In this document: piece after piece, positions 8,200 to 16,741 of the stretch
Layout: each line of letters begins with the position of its first letter
How positions within the stretch are numbered: the first letter of the stretch is position 1
Origin: SKLM01 sp964542755
Lineage (GTDB): Bacteria; Chloroflexota; Anaerolineae; B4-G1
Direction: 5' to 3'
Assembly (NCBI GenBank): GCA_964542755.1
Contig: CAZIWL010000004.1
Location: forward strand, 21,483-85,482
DNA: 64,000 nt
Position numbers and translations under genes: made by a program
The notes under the pieces: model-generated
The model's database searches: none
Told to the model about the DNA's origin: nothing
What the model saw: only the letters and a program-made list of their open reading frames with translations

Positions 8200-9780
8200 C
8201 TACGGTGCCTCCCGTCCGACGTGGTAGAGTTGAGTTCCGTGCTTGTCGTAGAACGTGAAAGCGAGGGTGGGCGGGGTCTCCCCGGACGAAGGGGAGACCA
8301 TGATCTCGAGAAAGCCCCCACCAGGCTCCTTCTGCTGATAGAGTTGGGAAATCCTCCCCTCGGGATCGGTGGATCCTTCATCCCCGGGCTGCGGGCCTAG
8401 ACGCGAGCTGCCGTCCACCAGGGCGCCAGCGCTGAACTCCTCGAAGCCCGACGGATGGATCGAGTGGTACTGCCAGTGGCGATCCCCGCAGACAAAGTAG
8501 ACCTCTTTCTCGTCGAGATCCTGGTCGAGTAGCCAGTCGAAGAAACCTTCTCCCTCGTCCCGAAAGCCGAAGGGGTTTGTGTGGTTATCTCGCTTCCTTC
8601 GATCTCCTGCCTGCCCTACGGGGTTGCCGCCAAACAGGGGGGCCAGGAATCCGCCCTGCTTGCCGGTCCATGCGTCGTCGGGACCGACCATTGGCGTGGG
8701 GGAGATGATAATCTTGAATGTCGCGTCGCTCTCCTTCAGCGTACTTTGCAGCCACGCCTTCTGCTCCTCACCCCACATGGTCTTGCCAGGCCCCGGATCG
8801 GCTATGTTGGGATCTCGGTGGTCACGTCCCTCGAGGAGCCAGATCTGCAGGAGGTCGTTGATCCGGTGGGTCCGGTAGGTGACGGCGTCTTGAACAAAGG
8901 GGTCGACAACCGGCACCTGCTCCAGGAAAACGCTTGCACCGACCTCAGGTAGCGGCTCGATGGTTCCGTAGGGATCGGCGTCGTCGTACCGGTAGTCGTG
9001 GTCGTCCTTTATCCAGTAACTGGGCACGGCCCGGAAGAGGGCTCTGAACCGCGGGGTGGCGAACTGCTTGTGCCACTTGGCGCGCATCGATTCTTGCTTT
9101 CGAGCACGGCCCAGGGCAGGACAGTCGTAGTAGACGCTGTCCCCGGTGCTCACGAAGTAGTCGGGCTCCCTTGCGACGATGGTCTCCAGCGAGGGGAAGC
9201 CCAGTATCCTCTGCCGGAAACGGAAGTCCCTCAGTACTGTGGCTCGGAAGCTGTAACGGTGCATGGAGGTGACGGCGATGAGCCGCGTCTCGCGGGCGAC
9301 GCCCCTTTCGTCCAGGGTGCGAAACGTGCCGGTGGGCCCCGCCTGGGCGGAGGACGGGTCGGGCCCCGAGAGCATCCTGTAGTAGTAGCGCGAGCCAGCG
9401 TCAAGGCTTTGGATGGCTTGCTTGACGATGAAATCGCCCTCATCCGTGGCTTCCGTCCAGTCGGTGAGGAGAGCATCCTGGAAGCCCGGGTCCTTCGATA
9501 GGGCGAAGGCTGCCACGCCGGGTTGTCCCTGTACATCCCCGAATGCGGCCGTGGGTTTGGTTGCCAGCCGGGCGCGGAGAATGACCGAATGGCGTGTCAC
9601 CTCGCCAGCCATCTCGCCCTGCCAGTGCAGCGTAGGCTGGAGCGCGCCGCTCACTGACGGGTCTTCTCCCTGTGTCCCCGCTTCTGGCTGGCCAGGGGAA
9701 GCGCACCCTAGCAGTAGGGCGATGGAGATGAAGAGTGTGACGGGTATCGAGGGATATCTAGGTTGGATTTCACTGGACAT
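8200..9780 (-). CDS. PhoD-like metallophosphatase lipoprotein
   Basis: A 526-residue exported phosphoesterase of the alkaline phosphatase D group. The N terminus has a signal peptide ending in a lipobox, ALLLGC, with the lipidated Cys at about residue 26, so the protein should be anchored on the outer face of the cytoplasmic membrane. An immunoglobulin-like N-terminal domain is followed by the metallophosphatase domain. Metal-site blocks visible are STGDSVYYDC, WIKDDHDYRYDD and the late VCGDRHWQYHS. The substrate (phosphodiester or phosphomonoester) cannot be read. The ATG at 9780 has AAGGAG 9 nt upstream. The same frame is open further upstream but lacks a signal-like start. Confidence 0.85.
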   Translation of the reverse strand: MSSEIQPRYPSIPVTLFISIALLLGCASPGQPEAGTQGEDPSVSGALQPTLHWQGEMAGEVTRHSVILRARLATKPTAAFGDVQGQPGVAAFALSKDPGFQDALLTDWTEATDEGDFIVKQAIQSLDAGSRYYYRMLSGPDPSSAQAGPTGTFRTLDERGVARETRLIAVTSMHRYSFRATVLRDFRFRQRILGFPSLETIVAREPDYFVSTGDSVYYDCPALGRARKQESMRAKWHKQFATPRFRALFRAVPSYWIKDDHDYRYDDADPYGTIEPLPEVGASVFLEQVPVVDPFVQDAVTYRTHRINDLLQIWLLEGRDHRDPNIADPGPGKTMWGEEQKAWLQSTLKESDATFKIIISPTPMVGPDDAWTGKQGGFLAPLFGGNPVGQAGDRRKRDNHTNPFGFRDEGEGFFDWLLDQDLDEKEVYFVCGDRHWQYHSIHPSGFEEFSAGALVDGSSRLGPQPGDEGSTDPEGRISQLYQQKEPGGGFLEIMVSPSSGETPPTLAFTFYDKHGTQLYHVGREAP

Positions 9781-9859
9781 CGACGGGGGCTCCTTGGATG
9801 TCTGGGTCAACCACGACTGGGAAGCCAACGCCACCATGGCGAGAGATGACAACCTCCGG

Positions 9860-10136
9860 CTGGTGCGTGCTGCGAGCTGGTCAGCGCCGTCGAAAAGCTG
9901 CTCCTGGTCGTCGAAGATGACGGGCGGGAACCGGCTCTGGCAGGCGGTCTTCGGGCCGACCAGGTCCCGGAGGGGCGGTACCCGATCGGGGCGTTCAGTG
10001 TGCCTCGAACCGCCGCCCTGAGTTCCGCAACGGGGGGCGGCGGCTTGACGTCACTCTCGGCGATAGCGCGCCAGGCTGTCGGGAGGGTCAGGGGCAAGTG
10101 GCGGTCCTCAGTCCGTCGGAATGCGATGGGTCTCAT
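9860..10136 (-). pseudogene. Degenerate N-terminal fragment of a LarA-family (DUF2088) protein
   Basis: Minus-strand frame 10136 to about 9975 reads RHLPLTLP, then VAELRAAVRGTLNAPIGYRP, which resembles the LarA N terminus (beta strand, then E-x-x-V-x-x-x-L-x-x-P-I-G). After a one-base shift near 9972-9980 the similarity continues in another frame as LRDLVGPK and PPVIFDDQ, where LarA has its LARGKK and VIIVSDITRP segments. Then it is lost, and the frame runs into the PhoD-like gene. The catalytic part is absent. The match is by eye and short, so chance is not excluded. The orphan larE nearby makes it more credible. Confidence 0.4.
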
Positions 10137-10258
10137 AACGCTGCGCTCGGTGTGCGCTGGTCGGATAATGGGAGATTGATTGACGAACCAACGGGCCGGA
10201 TTGTACGGTCTTCCCGAGCCATGTCAAGGCGTGAGCCTTGCATGGAGAAGCAGCCCAG

Positions 10259-10290
10259 TTGTCAGGGCGGGGGGGTAAGAGTATACTCTT
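10259..10290 (+). promoter_or_regulatory. Promoter with a 14-bp palindrome over the -10 box
   Basis: TTGTCA (10259-10264), a 17-nt spacer and TATACT (10282-10287). The perfect palindrome AAGAGTATACTCTT (10277-10290) covers the -10 box, as an operator for a dimeric repressor would. It lies about 215 nt ahead of the aldehyde ferredoxin oxidoreductase gene. Confidence 0.5.
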
Positions 10291-10506
10291 TCCGAAGGGG
10301 ACGGTCAGCGGCAAACCTTACGTGAGGATGCGCGCGATCATCCGTGCTGTACCTGCAACTCTGCGTCTCCGGCGGTTCCGTGTCGATGCTGCCCGTGTCG
10401 TTGCCGGTTGACCGCCGTGCTTCGACTCGATATCGAAACCGTTTCTGAGACGGGCGGGGCACTGAGGCTTGAAGCGGATCCGAGTGGTGAGAAAGCGAGG
10501 TAGATT

Positions 10507-12468
10507 GTGCCTGGAGGATACTTTGGAAGGGTGCTCGTCGTTGACCTCTCGCGGGGAGTGCTGGGGGTCGAAACGTTGCCCGAGTCCGCCTACCGGGACG
10601 TCCTGGGCGGATACGGGCTGGGCGTCAAGCTCCTTTACGAGCGGATGCCGACTGGGGCCGACCCGCTGGGGCCCGAAAACATCCTCGGATTCCTCCCCGG
10701 CTTGCTCACGGGTTCTGGGGTCCTGTTCGGAGGGCGGTTTATGGTGGTGGCCAAGTCCCCGCTCACCGGGGGATGGGGTGATGCCAATTGCGGCGGTCAC
10801 TTCGGCCCCGTCCTTCGGTCCACAGGCCTGGACGGCGTCCTTGTGAAGGGTGTTGCCGAGCGACCGGTGACCTTGATGATCGATGAGAACGGCGCGTCGA
10901 TCGAGGATGCGGGACCACTCTGGGGCCTGGATACGTGGGAGACCGAGGAACGGCTCAAGGAGAGGACAGGCCGCGGTGCGCAGGTGGTGACGATCGGGCC
11001 GGCCGGGGAGAACCAATCGTTGATCGCGGCCATCATCACGGACGGGGGCCGCGCCGCGGCCCGCTCTGGCCTTGCCGCTGTGATGGGGGCTAAGCGGCTC
11101 AAGGCCGTGGTGGCCCGGGGCAGAGAGCGGGTGCACCTCCACGATAAGGAGACACTGACCGAGGTCAGCCGGGACTACGGGCGCATCTTCAAGAAGCCAT
11201 CCTCACCCGTCTCGAGGGTGCTCTTCGGGTGCACGAAGACGTTCGCTCCCGTAATCAGAGTGATCGGGATCAAGCCGTCGGGCCCGGCAGATACGATCAT
11301 CTACCTGTACAAGAAGTATGGTACCAGCGGCGCCACGGCCTTCACGACCGAAGTGGGGGATGCCCCGGTCTGGAACTGGCGGGGTGTAGGTGCGCGCGAC
11401 TTCCCGCTCCGCCAAAGCAAGCGCGTCAGTGACGAGGCGGTGATCAAATACCAGGTGAAGAACTACGGGTGCCGCTATTGTCCCGTGGCCTGCGGTGGGA
11501 TCGTCCACATGGACGGGGAGCGGTACCAGGTGGAGGAGGCGCACAAGCCCGAGTACGAGACACTGGCGGCTTTTGGGCCGCTGCTGCTCAACGATGACCT
11601 GGAGACCATCGTCAAGGTCAACAGCTTGTGCGACCGCTACGGTCTGGACACGATCTCAACGGGTACGGTAGCTGCCTTCGCGATGGAGTGCGCCGAGTAC
11701 GGCTTGATCGATCGGGTGCTGGGCGACGGTGTGGAACTCTCCTGGGGCAACGGTGACGCTGTGGTCCATCTGGTCGGATTGATTGCGCGTCGTGAGGGCA
11801 TCGGCGATCTTCTGGCGGATGGAGTGAAGCGGGCTGCCGAGCGGATCGGCGGAGAAGCCCCTTCCTTCGCGATGCACGCCGGCGGGCAAGAGCTGCCGAT
11901 GCACGATTCGCGATACGAGCCGGGGCTGGGTTTAGCTTACGCCGTGGATCCGACGCCGGGCCGCCACAACACGGCGAACGGCGGCATCCTGGATGCCCCG
12001 ATCTTGCGAACGATGCTGGCCGATAAGGGGCTTTCGCCGCCCAAACGGTATGCATATGAGAACAAGGGCACGGAGTTCGCGTTGCTGAACCGGTACCTCC
12101 AGGTGTTGAATTGTGCCGGGCTGTGCATGTTCTCGCTGGTGATGAGCGAGCCGCCGCTGCTGGACTGGCTCAACGCCGCGACGGGGTGGGGGTGGAGCCT
12201 GGAGGATATGCTCGAAGCAGGCCACCGCATCCAAGTGCTGCGCCACGCATTCAACCTCCGTGAAGGTCTCCCCGCGACTGGCTTCGAGCTGCCCCCGCGA
12301 GCGCTAGGAAGGCCTCCGCTCGAAGAAGGACCTCTGCGAGGTGTCACCCTGGACATGGAGGCGATGAAACGAGACTACTTCAACTGCATGGGCTACGACC
12401 CTACCGGCGTCCCCACCCCGGAGCTACTTGCGTCACTGGGGCTGTCGACCCTCCTCGAGGATCTGTAG
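10507..12468 (+). CDS. Aldehyde ferredoxin oxidoreductase family protein (tungsten/molybdenum bis-pterin)
   Basis: A 653-residue AOR-family oxidoreductase, cytosolic, expected to oxidise aldehydes to acids (or the reverse) with ferredoxin. The N terminus PGGYFGRVLVVDLSRG matches the family. Pterin-domain blocks include GDANCGGHFGP and ITDGGRAAARSGLAAVMGAKRLKAVV. The [4Fe-4S] ligands are CRYCPVAC around residues 322-329 and a final Cys in LNCAGLC around 534-540. The GTG start fits the usual distance to the first motif. It is followed after 11 nt by the reductoisomerase/SCP2 fusion, probably in one transcript. The substrate is unknown, as many AOR paralogs are uncharacterised. Cofactor metal (W or Mo) cannot be told from sequence. 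Confidence 0.92.
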   Translation: MPGGYFGRVLVVDLSRGVLGVETLPESAYRDVLGGYGLGVKLLYERMPTGADPLGPENILGFLPGLLTGSGVLFGGRFMVVAKSPLTGGWGDANCGGHFGPVLRSTGLDGVLVKGVAERPVTLMIDENGASIEDAGPLWGLDTWETEERLKERTGRGAQVVTIGPAGENQSLIAAIITDGGRAAARSGLAAVMGAKRLKAVVARGRERVHLHDKETLTEVSRDYGRIFKKPSSPVSRVLFGCTKTFAPVIRVIGIKPSGPADTIIYLYKKYGTSGATAFTTEVGDAPVWNWRGVGARDFPLRQSKRVSDEAVIKYQVKNYGCRYCPVACGGIVHMDGERYQVEEAHKPEYETLAAFGPLLLNDDLETIVKVNSLCDRYGLDTISTGTVAAFAMECAEYGLIDRVLGDGVELSWGNGDAVVHLVGLIARREGIGDLLADGVKRAAERIGGEAPSFAMHAGGQELPMHDSRYEPGLGLAYAVDPTPGRHNTANGGILDAPILRTMLADKGLSPPKRYAYENKGTEFALLNRYLQVLNCAGLCMFSLVMSEPPLLDWLNAATGWGWSLEDMLEAGHRIQVLRHAFNLREGLPATGFELPPRALGRPPLEEGPLRGVTLDMEAMKRDYFNCMGYDPTGVPTPELLASLGLSTLLEDL

Positions 12469-12479
12469 GAGACGGAGAG

Positions 12480-14009
12480 ATGGAGCTAATCTACGACGCA
12501 GACGCTGATCTGGGCCTTTTGGACGACAAGACCATCGCGGTCATCGGCTACGGGAACCAGGGCCGCGCCCAGGCCCTCAATCTCCGGGACAGCGGTCTCC
12601 GGGTCATCGTGGGTAACCGGGATGATGCCTACGCGGAGAGGGCGCGATCCGATGGTCTCCGAGTCGTGGCGATCGAGAAAGCTGCCGTCGAAGCCGACGT
12701 CCTCCTCTTCTTGATCCCTGACGAGGTCATGCCAAACGCATTCGAGCGGGATGTGGTGCCTGGGCTCAAGCCCGGGGACGTGCTGGTCTTCTCCTCGGGA
12801 TACGCGATTGCCTTCGGCCTGCTCCGGCCGCCGAAGGACATTGACGTGGTGCTCGTCGCGCCCCGGATGATCGGCCAAGGGGTGCGCGACCACTACGTGG
12901 CCGGGAGCGGCTTCCCATCCTTCTTGGGCGTCGAGCAGGATTACACGGGCCAGGCGAGGGGGATAGCCCTGGCCATCGCGAAAGGCATCGGTTCGACCCG
13001 CGCTGGTGTGGTCGAGGTGTCATTCGCGGAGGAGGCAGAGCTGGATCTCTTCACGGAGCAGTGCTTCGGCCCCGCTTTCGGAAGGGTGTTGACGACTGCG
13101 GTCGAGCTGCTCCTGGAAGAGGGGTATCCGCCCGCCGCGGTCCTGCTGGAGCTCTACATGTCGGGTGAGTTCGCCTACACGATGGCGAAGATCGCCGAGA
13201 TGGGCATTGTAGAGCAGAGCCAGCTTCACAGTCGGACGAGCCAGTACGGATCGATGACCCGCGGCATGCGGTTCCAACTACCGGGGCTGCGGGAGAAGAT
13301 GTTGGAGGGGCTGGAGGAGATTCGAAGCGGTGCGTTCGCGCGGGAATGGGAGGCTGAGCAGGAGGAAGGGGCGCCCACGCTCGACATGCTGAAGGCATCG
13401 GCTCGATCGCTGCCACTCTACGAGCTTGAGCGGGACCTGCGTGAGGCACTCCGAGGGAGCCCTGGCCTGGGCCCCCAGCTGCGCCGAAGGGGCGTAGCTC
13501 CTGACCGCCGTCCAGAGCGAAAGAGGGACCGGGGGCTACCTGAGCGCATATTCGGCTTGATTGGGCGGTTGCTGGGACGCGGGAGACGAGTTGAGGGTGG
13601 GTACGAGGCATTGGATTCCCTCCCCGCTGATGCAATGAAGCTTATCTTAGAGCGCTTCGTGGACCTCGCCATCGATGATCCCGCCCTGCGTGGGTTCGCG
13701 GACGGGCGCAAGGTGACGACCCAGTACGTGCTGCGTGACTCCGACTTGTCGTTCTACTTAACCTTCGTGGAGGGCGGCGTGAAGGGTGGCGTCGGGATGC
13801 CCCCTGAGCCGGTCGAGGTCCGGTTGGAGATGGATGCGGAGGTGTTGGATGGGATGCTGACGGGCACCATCAACGCTGCTCGTGCCGCGATGTCGGGGAG
13901 GGTGTCCTTCGAGGGCGATACCCGACGCGCCATGACGGTACAGAGGATTCAAGGCGACCTGACCAGGCTCTACCGACAGGCACGGCGCGAGGCGCTGAGG
14001 CATGAATAG
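12480..14009 (+). CDS. Ketol-acid reductoisomerase-like protein fused to an SCP2 domain
   Basis: A 509-residue fusion. Residues 1 to about 318 look like ketol-acid reductoisomerase (IlvC): a Rossmann fold with GYGNQGRAQALNLRDSG (22-38), VLVAPRMIGQGVR, and the knotted domain with EEAELDLFTEQCFGPAFG, whose Asp and Glu fit the Mg-binding pair, and SRTSQYGSMTRG. A charged linker (about 320-375, rich in Arg) leads to a C-terminal domain of about 130 residues. There YVLRDSDLSFYLTFVEGGVKGG and DAEVLDGMLTGTINAARAAMSG resemble SCP2 sterol-carrier domains. Normal IlvC ends near residue 330-340. No other branched-chain amino-acid genes are near, and the partner is AOR, so a role outside valine/isoleucine synthesis is possible. 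SCP2 assignment is moderate. Confidence 0.8.
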   Translation: MELIYDADADLGLLDDKTIAVIGYGNQGRAQALNLRDSGLRVIVGNRDDAYAERARSDGLRVVAIEKAAVEADVLLFLIPDEVMPNAFERDVVPGLKPGDVLVFSSGYAIAFGLLRPPKDIDVVLVAPRMIGQGVRDHYVAGSGFPSFLGVEQDYTGQARGIALAIAKGIGSTRAGVVEVSFAEEAELDLFTEQCFGPAFGRVLTTAVELLLEEGYPPAAVLLELYMSGEFAYTMAKIAEMGIVEQSQLHSRTSQYGSMTRGMRFQLPGLREKMLEGLEEIRSGAFAREWEAEQEEGAPTLDMLKASARSLPLYELERDLREALRGSPGLGPQLRRRGVAPDRRPERKRDRGLPERIFGLIGRLLGRGRRVEGGYEALDSLPADAMKLILERFVDLAIDDPALRGFADGRKVTTQYVLRDSDLSFYLTFVEGGVKGGVGMPPEPVEVRLEMDAEVLDGMLTGTINAARAAMSGRVSFEGDTRRAMTVQRIQGDLTRLYRQARREALRHE

Positions 14010-14126
14010 GGCCCGGGCAGGGACGCCAGCCGGACCGCACGTGTCAGGGGCGAAGCACGAGCGTCATCGATAATGGACCGAGATCAGAATCACTTTTCGC
14101 CAGGTCCAATTGGAGAGGAGACCGTA

Positions 14127-14966
14127 ATGGATCTCGTACCCGGAATTGACGTCTCCAGGTGGCAGAGAGGGATCGATTGGGATCGGGTGGCCGAAGGCGG
14201 CCACCACTTCGCGGCTATCCGCGCCACCATCGGAAACTACTACACGGACCCGCGATTCTACGTCAACTGGGACGGGGCCCAGGAGGCCGGGCTGTTGGTC
14301 TCCGCCTACCACGTGGTGGCGCCTGAACGACCGGCGGACTCGCAGATGGATCGATTCTTCGAGGTTCTGGATGGCCGTCAATCTGACCTGCCGCTCGTTC
14401 TCGACGTCGAGCTGAGCCGTGACGTCAGCTCCGAGGGCATTACTGAGTGCGTCGCTTCGTGCGCCGAGATGGTCGAGGACGAGAGCGGGCGGAAGCCGGT
14501 GATCTACACGGCACGCTGGTTCTGGGACCGCCACGTCGAGGAACGCCCAGAATGGGGGGACTACGATCTCTGGGTGGCACATTATGGGGTCCAGGAGCCC
14601 ACCCTTCCACGCGGCTGGAAGACATGGAGGCTTTGGCAGTATTCGGATCGCGGGCAGGTAACGGGGATCGGTCCCGCGACCGACCTGAACCGATTCAACG
14701 GGGACGAGGAGGATCTTCTGGCCTATGTGAACGCGGAGGCCACCGACCAGGGGCCACCCCTGGAGGGACTCAAGGCCCGGGTCGCCGTGGAGCGCCTCCG
14801 CGTTCGGAGCGGTCCCGGGATGAACTACGAACAGGTAGGGGAGCTGCACGAAGGCGACCGGGTGAACGTGGTCTCCCTGTCGGGAGAGGACATCTGGATC
14901 CAGATCGAGCCTGGCAAATGGGCTCCGTATCGAGCTCTGGGCAAGCGCTACATGGAGCTGGAATAG
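14127..14966 (+). CDS. GH25 lysozyme-like protein with C-terminal SH3 domain, no signal peptide
   Basis: A 279-residue protein. Residues 1 to about 200 form a glycosyl hydrolase family 25 (muramidase) fold: GIDVSRWQRGIDWDRV at the N terminus with the conserved Asp, LPLVLDVEL with the Asp-x-Glu catalytic pair, and WRLWQYSDRG. The last 65 residues (VAVERLRVRSGPGMNYEQVGEL) are a bacterial SH3 domain, which often binds cell wall. The ATG at 14127 has GGAGAGGAG 6 nt upstream. The in-frame ATG at 14073 would only add a polar stretch. Neither start gives a signal peptide, which is odd for a wall hydrolase. Release by lysis, a non-classical route, or a cytosolic role remain open. Confidence 0.85.
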   Translation: MDLVPGIDVSRWQRGIDWDRVAEGGHHFAAIRATIGNYYTDPRFYVNWDGAQEAGLLVSAYHVVAPERPADSQMDRFFEVLDGRQSDLPLVLDVELSRDVSSEGITECVASCAEMVEDESGRKPVIYTARWFWDRHVEERPEWGDYDLWVAHYGVQEPTLPRGWKTWRLWQYSDRGQVTGIGPATDLNRFNGDEEDLLAYVNAEATDQGPPLEGLKARVAVERLRVRSGPGMNYEQVGELHEGDRVNVVSLSGEDIWIQIEPGKWAPYRALGKRYMELE

Positions 14967-15101
14967 CGGGGGCATGGTGGTTCAGGGTCCTGACAGTGCG
15001 TCCACGTTTGGCCCCGAATGCCGACCTGACGGTGGCGTCATCACCTCCCCATCGGCGAGGGAGCCTGATGTGCTCGCGGGAAGGGGAGGGGGCAGGGCAG
15101 T

Positions 15102-16019
15102 GTGAAGGCCTTCGCCTGCGATCGACACACGATACTCCTCCCACGGGGCCACCGCTTTCCGATGGAGAAGTATCGGCTGTTGCGGGAGGCCGTGATCGAG
15201 AACGGCCTGCTGGGTACGGTCGAAATCATAGTCCCGGAGCCGGCTACTGACGAGCAGATCCTCCGCGCGCACCATCGATCGTATCTCACCAAAGTCGCCG
15301 AGGGCCGCCTCTCTGAGAGGGAGGTGCGACGGCTTGGTTTCCCCTGGTCACCTGAGCTGGTCCAACGCGCACGATGCTCTGTGGGAGGTACCATCGCGGC
15401 GTGTCGTGCCGCGCTGGAGGATGGCGTCGGCGTCAATCTGGCTGGCGGTACGCACCACGCCTTTCCGGACCACGGACAAGGGTACTGTTTGTTCAACGAT
15501 GTGGTGATTGCCATTCGGGAGATGCAGGCCGTGGGTCAAATCCACCGGGCTGTCGTTCTCGATGGTGACGTGCACCAAGGCAACGGCACGGCGGCCATGG
15601 TTGCGGACGACCCTACGGTCTTCACCTTCTCCCTCCACGGCGCGCACAACTTCCCTCTGCGCAAGGAGCGAAGCGACCTGGATATCGGGCTCGAGGACGG
15701 GGCGGGCGACGATGTCTTCCTGGCGACCTGGAGCAGGGGGGTGGACCAGGCGCTCGCGAGCTCGAGTCCTGATCTCGCCATCTTCTTGGCTGGAGCGGAT
15801 CCCTTCTGGGACGATCGTCTCGGCAGACTGGCTGTGACCAAAGGTGGATTAGCTGAGCGGGACGAGCTCGTTCTCCAGCGCTGCGGCCAAGTTGGGATTC
15901 CCGTGGCGGTCGCGATGGGCGGCGGCTACTCACGGGACGTGCGAGATACCGTACGGATCCACCTGCAGACGATACAGATCGCGGCCGCGGTCTCCGCGCG
16001 GCTCAAGGCTTGCCAGTAG
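15102..16019 (+). CDS. Histone deacetylase superfamily amidohydrolase
   Basis: A 305-residue zinc amidohydrolase of the arginase/deacetylase fold, close to the class IV/AcuC-like bacterial deacetylases. GGTHHAFPDHGQGYCLFND carries the His pair (118-119). VVLDGDVHQGNGT carries the zinc Asp and His (around 154-158). A third metal Asp lies in AGADPFWDDRLGRL. The GTG start is preceded by the purine-rich AAGGGGAGG. Substrates in bacteria include acetylated lysines of acetyl-CoA synthetase and acetylated polyamines; nothing here chooses between them. It has no obvious operon partner. It follows the GH25 gene by 135 nt. Confidence 0.9.
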   Translation: MKAFACDRHTILLPRGHRFPMEKYRLLREAVIENGLLGTVEIIVPEPATDEQILRAHHRSYLTKVAEGRLSEREVRRLGFPWSPELVQRARCSVGGTIAACRAALEDGVGVNLAGGTHHAFPDHGQGYCLFNDVVIAIREMQAVGQIHRAVVLDGDVHQGNGTAAMVADDPTVFTFSLHGAHNFPLRKERSDLDIGLEDGAGDDVFLATWSRGVDQALASSSPDLAIFLAGADPFWDDRLGRLAVTKGGLAERDELVLQRCGQVGIPVAVAMGGGYSRDVRDTVRIHLQTIQIAAAVSARLKACQ

Positions 16020-16280
16020 GGCCAACCTCCGCCGATTCGCTTTCCTGAATGCCAATCAAGACGCCTGGTCCGCCGCGCGCATGCCCAAGGACCCCCGTGG
16101 TTGCCCGCCACGCGGACTCACCCCTTCACCCAGATAGCAGCCTCCTTGACGGACGGTGCCTTGGGATAGGCACTTTTCTCGTCGAGCGGATGCCCCCTGG
16201 CAGGATTGAGGCTTGGCCCATCAGGCGGGGCTGGAACGCCTGAGAGATGACGGGGGTTGCCCAAAGCGATCGACAAATAC

Positions 16281-16309
16281 TTGACAAATACTAGAAGGTG
16301 TGGTATACT
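16281..16309 (+). promoter_or_regulatory. Near-consensus extended -10 promoter
   Basis: TTGACA (16281-16286), exactly 17 nt, then TGG-TATACT (16301-16309), combining a perfect -35 box with an extended -10 box. It is among the strongest promoters in the window and should start near 16316, about 48 nt before the DUF3243 gene. Confidence 0.75.
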
Positions 16310-16363
16310 CAGACTAGTGATGGAATGGGACTGGTAACATGTGCGCGGGGTGAAGGGGGCGAG

Positions 16364-16642
16364 ATGGACGTCAACAAGAAGCTTGAATGCATCAATATGA
16401 TGGAATACGTGGGGGATTGGGCCGAGTGGCGGAAGAACCTTCGCCGGGCCGTCAGCGTGGGCAAGAAGGTGGGCATGTCGGAAGAGGAGATGGAGGGTCT
16501 AGCGACCCAAATCGGCGATTTCCTGGCGGAGAAGGTCTGTCCGGCGACGCCGGAGGAAGAGCTCCTCAAGGAGATGTGGGCTGCGGCCTCGCCCGATGAG
16601 CGGAGGGTGATCGCAGGGCTGATGGTCAAGATGTCGGAGTAG
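16364..16642 (+). CDS. DUF3243 family small protein
   Basis: A 92-residue soluble, acidic, mainly helical protein. The pattern WAEWRKNLRRAVSVGKKVGMSEEEMEGLATQIGD-FLAEKVCP followed by EEELLKEMWAAASPDERRVIAGLMVKM matches DUF3243 (Bacillus YmfJ type) along its full length. The family has no known function. I chose the ATG at 16364 behind AGGGGGCGAG. Longer starts would overlap the promoter. The gene is framed by a very strong promoter and a strong terminator, so it is likely monocistronic and abundant. Confidence 0.8.
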   Translation: MDVNKKLECINMMEYVGDWAEWRKNLRRAVSVGKKVGMSEEEMEGLATQIGDFLAEKVCPATPEEELLKEMWAAASPDERRVIAGLMVKMSE

Positions 16643-16668
16643 GCCATTCGAGCGCTCGGGTAAGCGCT

Positions 16669-16703
16669 AGGCGCGGTCGGGGCAGTACGCCGAGGCCGCG
16701 CCT
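16669..16703 (+). terminator. Rho-independent-type terminator of the DUF3243 gene
   Basis: AGGCGCGG-TCGG (16669-16680) pairs with CCGA-(GG)-CCGCGCCT (16690-16703), twelve pairs with a two-base bulge. It is followed by a short T-rich run (TTTGCGTT). Confidence 0.6.
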
Positions 16704-16741
16704 TTGCGTTGATGTGATCGGAACAGGTAGGGAGGTTGCTG

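Noticed and set aside
16736..16741. TTG start for the short-chain dehydrogenase
   Set aside because: The ATG at 16742 has GGGAGG at 6 nt, while the TTG directly touches that ribosome binding site.
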